Part shown: in pieces, positions 47,101-58,980 of the stretch
Numbering within the stretch: the stretch's first letter is position 1
Layout of the letters: every line of letters starts with the position of its first letter
NCBI GenBank assembly: GCA_013423325.1
Contig: BLJB01000040.1
Location: forward strand, 337,309-401,308
Origin: Usnea hakonensis
Taxonomy: Eukaryota > Ascomycota > Lecanoromycetes > Lecanorales > Parmeliaceae
Reading direction: 5' to 3'
DNA length: 64,000 nt
Program-made: the position numbers and the translations under genes
The notes under the pieces: generated by a model
Seen by the model: only the letters and a program-made list of their open reading frames with translations
Databases searched by the model: none
What the model was told of the DNA's origin: nothing

Positions 47101-48539
47101 AGGTCAGATATCTTTAGATGCTGCCGTTGGAGCTGGTAAGAGTATCAAGCAGATTGTTGGTGCGGGTCTTAAATCGCCCATGGATTTTACACTTGGCCTG
47201 GCAAGAGGATTTCACAATGCGCCAAAGCTCTACGGCGACGAGAGTGTCCGGCAAGCAGACAAGGTGACGGGACTACAAAGCGGTTTGAAGGCTGCTGGCA
47301 AGGTATGGTCTGTGTAGTTTAAACGGGAGTGGGAGCTAAAAATCGTAGGAATTTGGATTTGGATTCTACGATGGTATATCTGGCTTAGTCACACAGCCCC
47401 TGGAGGGTGCAAAGAAAGAAGGCGTGGCAGGTCTTATCAAAGGGTTCGGCAAGGGTATCGGAGGTGTTGTCCTAAAACCGGGCGCAGGTAAGCACTTCCA
47501 AGATGAGCCTTTCTCGACACTTGCTTACCAAATAGCTATCTGGGGACTGCCGGGCTATACATTCAAGGGGATCTATAAAGAGCTTCAGAAGCGTTTAGGT
47601 TCCAGCGTTCAAAGCTACATTGTTGCGGCTCGCACGGCGCAAGGGTATGACGAATGGCACCGATCAACCCAGGAGGAGCGACTTGATGCTATCAGCCGAT
47701 GGCAAGCAATCCAGGTCGACATCGAGAACGAAAAACAGCTTGCACGGCACGGCAGTTTCCATGGACCACATTGTTATCTCAAAACAACCATTGAGGAGAG
47801 GAAGAAAACCTTGGCTGAGAAAAAAAAGGGAAAGAAGGAGAAAAAGAACACGACAGCTAATGCGACCAAGGACGCCTTTGCAGAAATGCACTCTTCCCAT
47901 CCGTTCGTAGCTCAAACCCAGGAAGTCGACCCAAGTCACGAAGGCGCAGACTTCGAACAAGCTATTCGCACTTCTGTCGCAGCCACATCTCGTGGAAACC
48001 CTGATGAGGATCAGATGATCGAAAGAGCAATTAGAGCAAGCGTTATGGAGCTTCGGCTAGCGTCAAAAGATGGTGACAACAATAAAGCTGTCCAGAGAGC
48101 CATCCAGGCAAGTGTAGCTGAAGCTTCTCTCGCTCGAAGCGAAGGTCGTTCACAGCCTCGACCTATCATGATGGACGTAGCCAGTGATCACGAGAAGGAA
48201 TTCGCGGCGGCTTTACAGCGCAGCGTGCAGCAACAACAAGTGTCAGAGGAACGAGTACCACTTGCCGATGCCCGTCTCGATGACTCAGGCGTCGATACTG
48301 ACGATGATGAAAACATCAAAGCTGCAATCGAAAGATCAAAGTCCTCACCTGCAAGACAGGTCGGGGATAGCAAGGACGAGGATGACTATCAAATTGCCAT
48401 TGATCTCTCCAAGAAAGCTCATGAAGAGCATGAGCATGGCCTGAGCAAATCAAAGACGGAGGAAGAGATCGTGCTTGAGTATGTCAAGAAGCAAAGTTTG
48501 GCCGAGGAACAGTTCAAGACGTCTGTCGGTGACCGATGA
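44194..48539 (+). CDS. GT28/UGT-type glycosyltransferase with VPS13-like segment and C-terminal UIMs
   Basis: Nine exons: 44194-44396, 44479-44645, 44699-45377, 45431-45667, 45723-46490, 46528-46721, 46788-47302, 47349-47487 and 47536-48539, giving 1,301 residues. The glycosyltransferase starts VVIHVVGSRGDVQPFVALGK (about residue 185) and has the nucleotide-sugar site HHGGAGTTAAGIALGKPTVI followed by VPFFGDQPFWG. This resembles sterol/UDP-glucose transferases, but I see no GRAM or PH domain of the Atg26 type. Residues about 900-1000 contain GLVTQPLEGAKKEGVAGLIK and GFGKGIGGVVLKPGAG, resembling the VPS13 C-terminal region. Residues about 1105-1260 hold at least five UIM-like helices (FEQAIRTSVA, IERAIRASVM, VQRAIQASVA, FAAALQRSVQ, YQIAIDLSKK). 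Intron 8 (48 bp) is a stopless multiple of three. Substrate unknown. Confidence 0.85.
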
Positions 48540-49150
48540 TCATGTTTGGAGTGGTCAGCCTATTATCTTTAGATGCCGGTAATCGTGGCGGTTAATTTTA
48601 CTAAGCGGTAAATATCCTCATCTGCACTCTATCAAGCACATTTATATTCACTGTCCACAATTCACGTCCGCAACCTAGGTGCTGATAGGTTTAACATATC
48701 ATATATGGAGTACTACCTACGAAGGAAAGCTAGACTAAGTTCAAGTAAAGTTATATGACGAAGTTACGTGACTAAGTACTTTTAAGACCTCTCTTCGAGC
48801 GTATATATTATATCGGCAAATTTGAAAAGTTTATTTAAGTAAGCTTTTAGTAGGGTATATAAGAATTTTATATAGATATAGCTATATATCTATATTCTAT
48901 ATAATATATAGAATATATAGAATAAGTAACTCGACTTTATATAAAATAATATAAATAGAATAAATAACTTCTCTCTAGCATCACCAAATCTGAAGTTCAT
49001 TTCCGCAAGGATTCCGCCGGGTGCGCACAGTTAGCACGATTTAGCAGACTTAGCAGACTTTGCCTATGTCCAACCCTATACGCGAAGTTAGCAAGTCCGC
49101 TTTGCGAAACGCACGATCCGCAGGATCCGCACAATTCGCAAAATTTGAAT
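48540..49150. other. Transition from gene-rich DNA to AT-rich repeat desert
   Basis: No gene. Composition turns AT-rich from about 48.8 kb, with self-complementary TATA-type runs at 48870-48930. A GC-richer patch at about 48980-49140 contains the 9-mer TTAGCAGAC twice in tandem and several GATCCGCA/TCCGC motifs. It looks like a remnant of an older repeat spared by RIP. Confidence 0.5.
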
Positions 49151-50182
49151 AATTTATATAAAGTCCTTTTAAGACTTAGTTAATATAGTCTTTATAATAT
49201 ATATATAATAGGCTTAGTAATACGGGCCCATAATGCGCGTATATAATTTTTAAAAAAATTCGATTTAGACTATTTTTAGAATTATAGCGTTATTATTTAT
49301 AGCGCTAGAGACTACCCGTTATTCTCGCTAACTTTAATTTTAGCGTTAACTTTATTTTAGCGTCTCGCTTAATTTCACTTATTTTTTTTTATTTTTTTTT
49401 TCTCTTTACTAATCGTCTAAATTCCCTAAGAATAGTAAAGTTACTATACTAATCGTACGTATTTCCTACTATTAGCAGTCGCAATTTAATATTTAGTAGA
49501 AACTTTTCAGATTTAGTGATGTACGTTTTTTAAAATATTTAATATAATCTAAACTATTAATTAAATTAGTTAATTTTATTTTTCTCGATTTAATTATTAT
49601 ATATATAATTTTAATTTTTTTAAAGATAATTAAAATTTTATATATATTATTAATATTAAAAAAGTACTATATATTTAAATTATTAAAACTTTTAAAAAAA
49701 ATTATATTTTATATTAAATAAATCTTTAAAATATTAAAACTTATAAACTTTTTTTTCTATATTACTTTTTTTTATAAATATTATATTTTACTATATATAC
49801 TTTATATAATATTAAATATAATTTTAATTTAAATATTTATATTTTATTATAATTATTATAGCTACTATTATAATCTATAAGTAAAAGTAGAGTATATAGA
49901 AAGTCTAAATTACTACTACTAAGAAATCTATAGAAATACTATAGTAGTACCTTAATAATAGTAGTATCTTAGTAATACTATAGTAGTATACTATAATACT
50001 ATAATATTATTATACCCATAATAGATACTATATTAATAAATCTAGAATTTAAATATACGTAAGTAATTTTCGTAATTCGCGCGAATAATTAGTAATAGTA
50101 GGAATAGTATAAATAGCCTATATTATTTACTATCCGTAACTATAACTTGCGAATATTAGAAATTTAATAACTCGATATTATA

Positions 50183-50230
50183 AATAGTACGAATAGTACG
50201 AATAGTACGAATAGTACGAATAGTACGAAT
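50183..50230 (+). repeat. 9-bp tandem repeat AATAGTACG
   Basis: Five exact units of AATAGTACG plus a partial sixth, inside AT-rich repeat DNA. Confidence 0.85.
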
Positions 50231-50493
50231 ATTTAAAATTTTAAAATTATTAAAATAATATTAAAAAATTATAAAAATAATAAATTTTACTTAGTTTAAA
50301 TTAGATTAAGTTAATAGAATAGATATATAATAGAAGAAATAGACTATTCGGGCTAGACTATACGCGTATAAACTTTTTAAAAAAATAAGATCTAGACTAT
50401 TTTTAAAATTATAACATTATTATTTATAGACTTATAAAGTACTTATTATATTTATAAATCTTAAATTAATATTTCGCTTAATTTTTAATATCT

Positions 50494-50525
50494 TAATTAT
50501 TATTATTATTATTATTATTATTATT
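50494..50525. repeat. ATT trinucleotide microsatellite
   Basis: About ten consecutive ATT units (ATTATTATT...) in the AT-rich region. Confidence 0.7.
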
Positions 50526-51131
50526 TTAACTTACTAATTTTTTACTATTTATACTATTCGTACTATTCGCGTAATCGATTTACTATTCGCGTAGTCGATT
50601 TACTAATTTCCTACTATTTATAGAGTTAAGTTATAGATCCTATAAATTTTCTACTCTTCGTAAAGTCGATTTATTATACGTACTCTTAGTAAGTCCACTC
50701 TACGAATAGTAGAAAATTCGTAGGATTCGTAAGTCTACTTCATAAATAGTATACTATTAGTAGGTAATACGTAGGATATATAAGGTAAGTAAATCGAAAA
50801 AATACGAAAAGATTTTAGATTTACTAATATACTCTTCTAAAAATACTTCGCTTTAATATATAAATATAATATAATTAATAAAATTCTTACCTCTATAATA
50901 ATTAAGTAGTAAATAAACCACGACCAAAGGGATCCGGGTAGCGGCAAGGTGGATGGTTAACTCCGGCTAGTTAAATAGCTTCGAGTTAGCTAGCGAATAA
51001 CTCTAACGGTTAAGACTACCCCTCGGGGTAGAGGAGACTATTAAGTCTAAAAAGGGCGTACGAAAAAGCGACCGTACCCGCCTCTAAAGGCGGGGGTAAT
51101 TAGAGATACAAAAATTAAAGAATAGAAGAGT

Positions 51132-51340
51132 CGATATAAAAAAGTAGAGAGATACGCGGTAATATAATAGAGCTCCTAAAGAGTATAGTAGAAAAAAGAG
51201 TATATTATTTAATTAAAGTTTTTATCTAAAGGTTCGCCCTTAGATTTCTTCGATATCTAGCTCTACTAGTTTAGCGTTATAGTTACCCTTATTAGCTTAT
51301 ATTAAGTAGCTAGTATAGGCGTATAAAATAATTAATTAGT
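51132..51340. repeat. RIP-mutated direct repeat, left copy
   Basis: About 200 bp that align with 55516-55730 at an offset of about 4.38 kb. Shared words include GATACGCGGTA, CTAGCTCTACTAGTTTAG, CCTTATTAGCTTATATTAAG and TAGCTAGTATAGGCGTATAA. Differences are mostly C/T and G/A. The pair could be LTRs of a decayed 4.6-kb element or two fragments of one repeat family. No internal protein could be recognised to decide. Confidence 0.6.
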
Positions 51341-54300
51341 CAAGTAGTAAATAATTATATTAATAGAATACTTTTATTATTATATCGAATAGATAATTAT
51401 ATTAATATAATACTTATTAGGTAAAAAGTCGTAGTTCTCTATAGATAATATAGGTTAAATTATAGGTAATAATAAAGATATATTATCTCTACTAATATTT
51501 ACTATTAAGTATACGTACTAAGCCCCGCTAGGGTAAATTCGAATAAGCGCTAGTTACCTAAAGGTCCGACTCCGTTATAAGTAGATCTAGATTTCTAGAT
51601 CTATAATAGTACCTATAAGCGAAAAAAAAATATACGCCCTTATATACTAAAGACGATTTAGTAGTATAATAGTAAATATATTAATAATAATATAAAGATA
51701 TATTAGTAAATAAAATATAAGAGTAGATTTATTTATTAATAATAAATATACGAGTCTTTTAAAGTACTTTATTTTTAATTATATTCTTTAATTAATTAAA
51801 ACCGGTAATAACTATATTTTATAATACCGGGAAATTACTAAAAGTCTAACTCGATATAATAGGGAGCTCCCTATTTTCTTTAAAAACCCTTATTAAGATA
51901 GCGATAGCGTCTTCCCCTAAGGCGCCTATAATAGAGAGATCTATCGAACTATTAATAGTAGAAATAGTTATACCCTTAGTATTAATAATAAGGGAATTAA
52001 GTATAGAATTAGTAGTAATAATAATAGAATTAATTATAGAATTAATAATAGTAATAGTAGATTAATCTTCTATTTTATTATCTAAGTCGCTATCCGATTT
52101 ATAAACTTACTAGTATAAACTAGAATACGCGTTAAATATCTTATTATTAATAGTATCTATAGACTTCGAAAATAATATATATAAATAATTATTATCTTTT
52201 TTAAAAAGTCTATATATTATAATTATTTTAATAATAGTATCTAATATAAAGTAGTATATATATTTATATTTAATTAGAAACGTTATCTTAGTTTTCTACT
52301 TATTTAGTTAGTAATAAAAGTTATAATTAGAATCGCTTAGTTCGCTATTTTTTAGAATAAGATCTAAATTTATATTTTAAAATATATAAAGTTATTCTAT
52401 TAAAGACTTTATATTAGCGTTTATAATATTAAGTTTTATTTATAAATCTAATAGTAATAGATCTAGTATTATTAGTTTATCCGCTAAACCGCGTCTCTTT
52501 TTTAGTATTAGAGTAAGCTTCGTTAATATTTTAATTAATTTAATAGAGATAACTAATAGGGCTTTTTTAATAAAGGTTATAATAATAGATAAAGCCTTTT
52601 TAGTAGATAATTTAAATAGTTTTTCTATTAACTTTAATAATTTAATTAATTTTAGTTCTATCTTTTATTTTTTATTAGATAAAGTAGTAGTAGCTATACC
52701 TTTATATTTTAATATATATATTTTAGATTAGAGTATAAAAACTATCTTAATTAGAATAACTAATTAATTTTAAATTTCTTAATATATATCTTTTTTTATC
52801 TATTTAACTTTAGAATTCTAATACTTTATAATATTTTATTAATTATCTAACTCGTTATCTTTTTTTTTAATTTTTAATTTATCTTTAATTTTACTCTTTA
52901 TATATTAGATTTATCTAGTACTTTATATTATTTTTAATATTATTATTTTTATTATCTTTATTTTAGTTTTAATCTTTAGTAAATCTATAGTTAATAATTT
53001 ATATTTAATTAATTATACCTCTATTATAAATTTATAGAAAATAGACTAAATATTTTTTAGAACTAATTTAGACTAGATTACTAGTAAATTTAATATTACT
53101 TCTTTAGAATTAAATATATTATATTTTCTTTCTAATAGAATATATTTAAAAATATAGGTCTCTAAATTATAAATCTTTATAGGCTAGCCTTTATATATAA
53201 ATATTAATCTTAATTTATCTTTAATAGTAAAGATCTTAGATTATTTAACGCCTCGATTCTTCTTAAAAAGGGTAGAGTAAATAATTATAATAATTTAAAT
53301 ATTAAATAATTCTAATTTATTTAGTAGATATATATTAGGGCGCTTAAAGATATTAGTAATTAGCTTATTAAAATAAAAATATTAGAATTCTTTTTTATTA
53401 GTATTTTAATATCTCTTAATAAGTTCTTTAATATTAAGATCTATAAATATCTTTATTTTTAATATAAATTATTTAACTACTATTTAGAAATATAGTTAAA
53501 AATTAGAATTATTATTTAAAAGATTAGAGCTAAAAAAGTAATTAATATATTAGATAATAAAATAGATAAATTAATATTTTAAAAAGAGAAGTAGAATAGA
53601 TAGTAGTTATTAATATTAATAACTAAATTTATTACGCGCGATAATTATATATATTTAAGACTTTTTAGTCTTATAATTAGTTTAATTATCTACTTATTTT
53701 CTTNNATTTTCTTTAGTAAATGACGCGGCCTCTACCTATTTTCTTTAATAAAGCCTATACTACCTTTAATAACTAGCTTATTAATATAGATTATATTAGA
53801 GGTAGATCGAATTATTTTTCTAGATCTTTTTTAATCTAGTTTTCTAATTTTACTACTTTAGCGAGCTTATAGTAGTAATTAATACCTATAGTATATATAA
53901 GTCTATTTTAACTATTAAGTCTTAATAGCTATTAATTACTATTAACTACTTAATAAAATTAATAACTATATATTCTAGAGTAAGAATATTAGATCTAATT
54001 AGTATATCTATATTTAAATTATTAATAATATAGACCTCTCTAGTAATTTAGATAAAAATAGTAATATTATTTAATAATATTCTTTTTAAATAGAAAGAAA
54101 GGATAGTATAGTTATTTAAATAATAAATCTTAAATTCTAAATTATAGATAAGAATCTTAGTAATTATTTTTATAATCTTAGTTATAATAAGAATAAATAT
54201 CTAATTAATTATTATTATTATATAGTTAAGATTAATATAGAATTCTTTCTTTTTCGAAGTTAGCTTCTAGCTAATATAGATAATTATATAGTAACACTTT

Positions 54301-54663
54301 TAATAATTAAATTTTATATTTAATATAGATTCTAAAGTAGTAGTAATAATTAATAGTTTAAATTAATATTTAATAAAGATTAAGATCTTTATTAAATTAA
54401 AAGTTTCTTTAAGCTTCTAATATTTATTATATAAATAGATAAATAATTAGTTATAAGAGATAGCCTTATATTAATAATTCTTATATTAGAAGTCTATAAT
54501 AAATATTATTTTAATAAAGTATTTATTAATATAGTTCTCTATTTTTTATTTATTTTCTTAGCCTTTTAATTAGATATTTTTAATATTATTATCTTAGATA
54601 CTTACTTAGTAAGCTTTTAGCTAGTAAAAAAGAAATTTATAATCTAAATATAAAGATTAATAA
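51341..54663. repeat. AT-desert interior, RIP-degraded, no recognisable gene
   Basis: Over 3 kb almost without C/G outside CpG and short motifs, and full of TAA/TAG in all frames. I could not identify any protein domain. Two ambiguous bases (N) at 53704-53705 mark an assembly uncertainty. Confidence 0.6.
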
Positions 54664-54868
54664 TTGGCCGGCGACGAGATCCAGCTGCACGTACTGCCGG
54701 CTACGAACCTGCTGCTACCGTGCGCGATATGAAGGTTGCCATCGTTCCACCGCGCGATGTGAAAGTTGCTATCGTGCGCGGTTCAGCAGAGCCAAGAGGT
54801 CTCACCCCGAAGGACGCGATACGTGGAGGATTAGACAAACGAGAAGAGGATAACGAACGACCGTTAAT
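54664..54868 (+). other. GC-rich, apparently un-mutated island inside the AT desert
   Basis: About 200 bp with sharp edges and normal CpA/TpG content between strongly AT-rich flanks. It contains an imperfect internal duplication, GCGCGATATGAAGGTTGCCA and GCGCGATGTGAAAGTTGCTA, about 30 bp apart. One frame is open across the island (reading VRDMKVAIV then RDVKVAIVRGSAEPRG), ending at stops in the AT-rich flank. It may be a fragment of a retroelement or host gene. I do not recognise the protein. Confidence 0.5.
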
Positions 54869-55515
54869 AATATATTAATACCTATTAATAGCGTTACTAA
54901 GTAGTAGCGAACTATATCTATAATATAAAGAAGTATCGAGCCCTTAGGTAACCCTCTCTCTCCTCCTCGCTACGCTAACTACGCGCGCGCGCGACTTCCA
55001 CGACAAGCTACCCCCCTTAGAGCCTTCGCGATTTACCGAAGGAATTACTCTACGTGCCCTACCTCGGGCAGCAATACTATAGATTGGATATAGTATACTA
55101 CTACCGTAAGGTATTTAGCTACCTTAGGCCTCCTTACCCTAATAGGTAGCAAATACTAAGACTCTTAGTAGACGCGTAAATACGGAGACGTAGTAAACCT
55201 CTATCCGGCGCCGACTAAGAGAGATAACGACTATAAGTCCTTACTAATCTAGCGGTTATCTCTAATACATAAACCTCCCTCTTAAGACTCCGCTATATAG
55301 TCTTAACCGTAGTATCGATACGCCTATTACGTACGACGAACCTAGTCTACGGCCTAATACCCGGTTAATAATTCAAATCGTACCAAGTTTTACTCTATTA
55401 GAGTATCAGAAATCGACGGCCTTACTCGGATAAGCGTATAAGATAGTTAACTTAGCCTAGGCGTTAAAGCGCCGGTACCAAGTTACAGATTAACTAAAGC
55501 GTATAGCGAGAACCG

Positions 55516-55730
55516 GGATAAGAGAAATATATAGATACGCGGTAGTATATTAAGATTCCTTAGAAGTATAGTAGTAGGATAGAAAGTAAATATATTATTT
55601 AGTCGAAGTTTTTATCTAGGGGTTTGCCCTTAGGTTTCCTCGACGCCTAGCTCTACTAGTTTAGTATTATAGTCACCCTTATTAGCTTATATTAAGTAGC
55701 TAGTATAGGCGTATAAAATAATCAATTAAT
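55516..55730. repeat. RIP-mutated direct repeat, right copy
   Basis: Partner of 51132-51340 (see there). It ends about 120 bp before the Copia insertion. This copy keeps a few more C/G bases (CCTCGACGCCTAGCTCTACT) than the left copy. Confidence 0.6.
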
Positions 55731-55847
55731 TAAGATTAATAATTTAGTATTATAATTTATAGTTTTAGAGTTAGAGCTAATAATTAAGCTAGTAATAAAG
55801 TTAGAAGTAATATCTAACTATTTCTTTAATAACTTTAATATCTATAA

Positions 55848-55852
55848 AAAGA
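55848..55852. repeat. Target-site duplication AAAGA, left
   Basis: AAAGA immediately before the left LTR equals AAAGA at 63370-63374 after the right LTR, a 5-bp duplication as made by Copia integrases. Confidence 0.85.
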
Positions 55853-55997
55853 TGTCAAAATAGGAAGGTTTGCCGAGTCACGTGACGAAGTCACGTGACC
55901 TTGGCGCCTTGGCATTTTGTAAATAGTCTTGCACATTTCTTGTGCTTCCATAATCAATCAACCAAAAAATAAGTGTTCCATATACCTACTTTCAACA
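55853..55997 (+). repeat. Left LTR of the Copia element
   Basis: 145 bp, begins TGTCAAAATAGGAAGG and ends CCTACTTTCAACA. It differs from the right LTR at only two positions (TAAGTG versus CAAGTG, and CCATATACC versus CCACATACC), both C-to-T in a CpA context in this copy. It contains two GTCACGTGAC palindromes at about 55877-55886 and 55890-55899. Confidence 0.93.
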
Positions 55998-56013
55998 GGT
56001 TATAAGCCCGGAT
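55998..56013 (+). other. Primer-binding site matching initiator tRNA-Met anticodon arm
   Basis: Directly after the left LTR reads GGTTATAAGCCCGG. The complement of the initiator tRNA-Met anticodon arm (GGGCUCAUAACC) is GGTTATGAGCCC, so 11 of 12 bases match. The single difference is a G-to-A of RIP type. Copia and Ty5 elements are known to prime with a half-molecule of this tRNA. Confidence 0.7.
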
Positions 56014-57899
56014 CGTAGGGTATCATTTTAGTAATCCTTTCGCTTCATATTATGCCTACTGGCTTATAATAAGAGTTCTAGAAAGGGCTAAACGAACTAC
56101 TAGTTATACTATCTATTAGTCGGGATATACCCGAGTAAGAAAATTAACTATACTGGGGATAGCCTACTAGGCTATAGAAAGGATGTGGGGATCGATTTGA
56201 CCCTGAAAAGTACGCAAATTGCGCTGTGACTATTACCTAGCCGCGACCGGGTCGCGCGCTAGTATTAACTAATGATCGTCTACTGAAAGATGCCATTCCA
56301 CCTGTGGATCATACTAATCAGATGTCGCTATAACTCTGCAGAGTTTTCTTAGACTATATAAACTGTATAGACTATACTCGCCTGCTCTATACTACTATTA
56401 TAAGGCTCGAGAGTACCTGAAACTATATCTACTCTACCTATTTTCGGTGCTATTAAGTCACTAAGCGATCTAATTGAACCGAATAGCTATTGCGTGCCCC
56501 TAAGACTCTAGATAATCGATTACGAAAGCGAGAAGTTGGTTTTATTTTACTAGTTATTCTAGGTAATCTCTTATAACTGCCTATTCCGACGTTTTAAAAT
56601 AAGTTAAAGGACGCTACTACTATTAAACTACTATCTAAGAGCCACTTAGGTCATTACTATATCTAAAAGGATACTAGGTAGCTAATTGCGAGCTATTTTT
56701 ATATTACTAGTCCCTCCTTATAATCTCTTTCCGATAATTTTAGTCGAAGGGCACTATTGCTAATACTATACTATCGATTCTACTATTGATTTATAGGTAA
56801 GGTACGTAGACCTTACTATTAGAGCTTCTAGCCTAACTACTTACCGTATTAAATTAGGAGTTAGTTAATCTCAATATTCGGTTACTACTCCAACTATAAT
56901 CACCGAGCCGCTATCGTAATTACCGAACGCCAATAGCGAGCGAACTACTAACTACGTAATCTTAATAGGCCTCGCCCTTACTTAAATTCCTACTAACTCT
57001 ATATTAATTATCGCTATTACCCTTAGAAACGGTAGCGCGCAAAGTCGCAAGTAAGGAAGAACGTTTCGAAAGAGTAAGGGAATAGAATAAGTACGTGCGG
57101 TATAAGCAAGCGCTACCCCTTTCTAGGGATACACGAATAATTAGGGCCGATAATACTAAGGAGTCATTCGACTAAGCCTTGGGATTAATATATATACCCT
57201 AAACCTTATCGTATAAGATTAGAAGATCTATACGTATCGTACGTAATCCACTATACCTCTAGATTCTAGCTAGTATATATTACTATTCTTTCTATACCCT
57301 AACTCCTAAGTAGAAAGCTTAAATTATTATCGATTACGAAGAAGTAGATGGAGTCTACTATATTTCTAAGTAAGATTAGCTATATAAACGGAAATAGTAC
57401 CGTATCCTTACGCGAGACTTCCCTCGTTACTACCGTAAACTTAATATATACGGTACTGTCGGAAAGGGAGAATCTCGTAGACGCACTACCGTCTAACTTC
57501 TAAATTATCTTGGTAAACCTATCTAGAAGGCCCTAGAATACGAGTAAGATATATACCGTCCGCCTGAATCTAGGGAGTCTACTCTAACGACTTCTAGATT
57601 CTCTACCGAGGAATTAATTCCTTCGGCGTATAACGATATTAACTTATTTAGCTACGAAGTTAAATTATCTTTATCTACCCTATTAAGCTATAGAGAACGA
57701 CTCGATAAGGGTTCTAGCCCTACTAAAGATCGCTAAGCTTGAGAACCCCGAAGGGTACTAGGTATAGGAGCGAGAGATATATACTTACCTTATTACTACT
57801 ATATTATAGAGATATACTACTATTCCTTAATTAACCTTCCCCGCAAAAATTACCTAATCCGATATTCGTCGAATTAAGGACGCTAATACCGCAAAAAGG

Positions 57900-58980
57900 A
57901 ATACTACCCTAGAAGGTACTACGCCTAAATTACTTTAGTTGACTCCCGTCCCTAAGCTTAGTAATAGTACCTATAACGACCGTCTTAAAAAATAGGAGAG
58001 TAAATATTTCTTAGCCTATAACGCGATACTTAGTTATTTAGGTATTAATTACTATAACGATTATAAAGGCTATACTACTAACGTATACCTCCTCTAGGAA
58101 GCTATTAAAGTCGGTTATAAGCCTAAAGGCTCCGGTACCCTTAATAACCTCTATCGTTAGCTGTTTACTCTCAAGCTCTAGGACTGCGCGAACGTCGCTA
58201 AGTATACCGGGAAGTTTAAGGAACTCTATAATAATATTATTAATATATACGAGAGGGTAGGGTTTAATAATAATATCCTTATCTTTCTCTTCTATATAGG
58301 TCTCGGAAAGTAATATAAGGATTACTTCTTAATCTATACCTAAAACCACGAACCTATAAATATTAATGGAGATACGGCCTATAGTCTCGAGTATACGACG
58401 TAGCGATTTATTTAAAGTATAACTAATCCTTCGGCTAGTCGTACCGAATCTACCCTAGGAATAGTGGCGATATAGCCGGAGGCGTATGTCGCAACTACAC
58501 TTAGAATAGAGAAGCCCCAGGACGGTATAGTCGAAGGACTAGACGTAGTCTACGTCTAGCGCTTAGTTAAGTACTGCTAGAATTGTAAGAAGAACTACTA
58601 TACTCGTAACGAATATAAGGGTAGGTCAACGCGCAAGCGAAATTCGAGTCGTAGCCGTAACGATAATAGTAAGCGATAGCGTAGCGATAGAGATCGTGGA
58701 TATTATAATAGTCGTAATCGAAAGAGTGATCGTTACGATCGCTATAACCGCTATAAAAAGTCTTATAAGCCTCGTCGGGATACTAACCCTACTTACTATG
58801 ATACCGCTAGTAAAGGCGGTTTGGCTTCTGATTCTAGTACTGATCGGGACTATAATAGGCGTAACTACTATATCGCCGTATTCCCTAAGGACGAAAAGCC
58901 GGAATCTTATATTATAGAGACTATCGCCGTTACTATATCTATAGAAACCGCTAAACTCCTAACGAGGTAAGGCTTGGACT
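57900..58980 (+). pseudogene. Dead gag region with degenerate CCHC zinc knuckle
   Basis: In the register of coordinates divisible by three, 58182 onward reads DCANVAKYTGKFKELYNNII, a typical Copia gag (UBN2-type) segment. A zinc-knuckle relic starts at 58575: its first two Cys are kept, while the expected Trp is a stop and the later His and Cys codons read Tyr, all explained by C-to-T or G-to-A. An Arg/Ser-rich stretch follows near 58.63-58.70 kb. The upstream start of gag cannot be fixed because of the stops. A protease-like segment with an SVYIIPDRSVFK reading follows near 58.98 kb. Confidence 0.75.

Larger units (their letters stand above)
49151..51131. repeat. AT-rich RIP-degraded repeat remnants
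   Basis: No usable reading frame on either strand. A direct repeat of about 70 bp is recognisable at 49236-49305 and 50364-50430 (both contain TTTTTAAAAAAAT, TAGACTATTTTTA and ATTATTATTTATAG). CpA and TpG are rare and TpA is very common, the RIP signature. A less mutated patch with CCACGACCAAAGGGATCCGG and a hairpin-like CTACCCCTCGGGGTAG lies at about 50926-51110. Confidence 0.6.

Noticed and set aside
49001..49150. Possible CRISPR-like or structured RNA array because of spaced repeats
   Set aside because: The units are short, irregular and in a fungal repeat remnant; no array organisation or RNA fold supports it.
53704..53705. Two N bases, considered as a scaffold join between unrelated sequences
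   Set aside because: Composition and repeat character are the same on both sides, so I treat it only as an assembly uncertainty.
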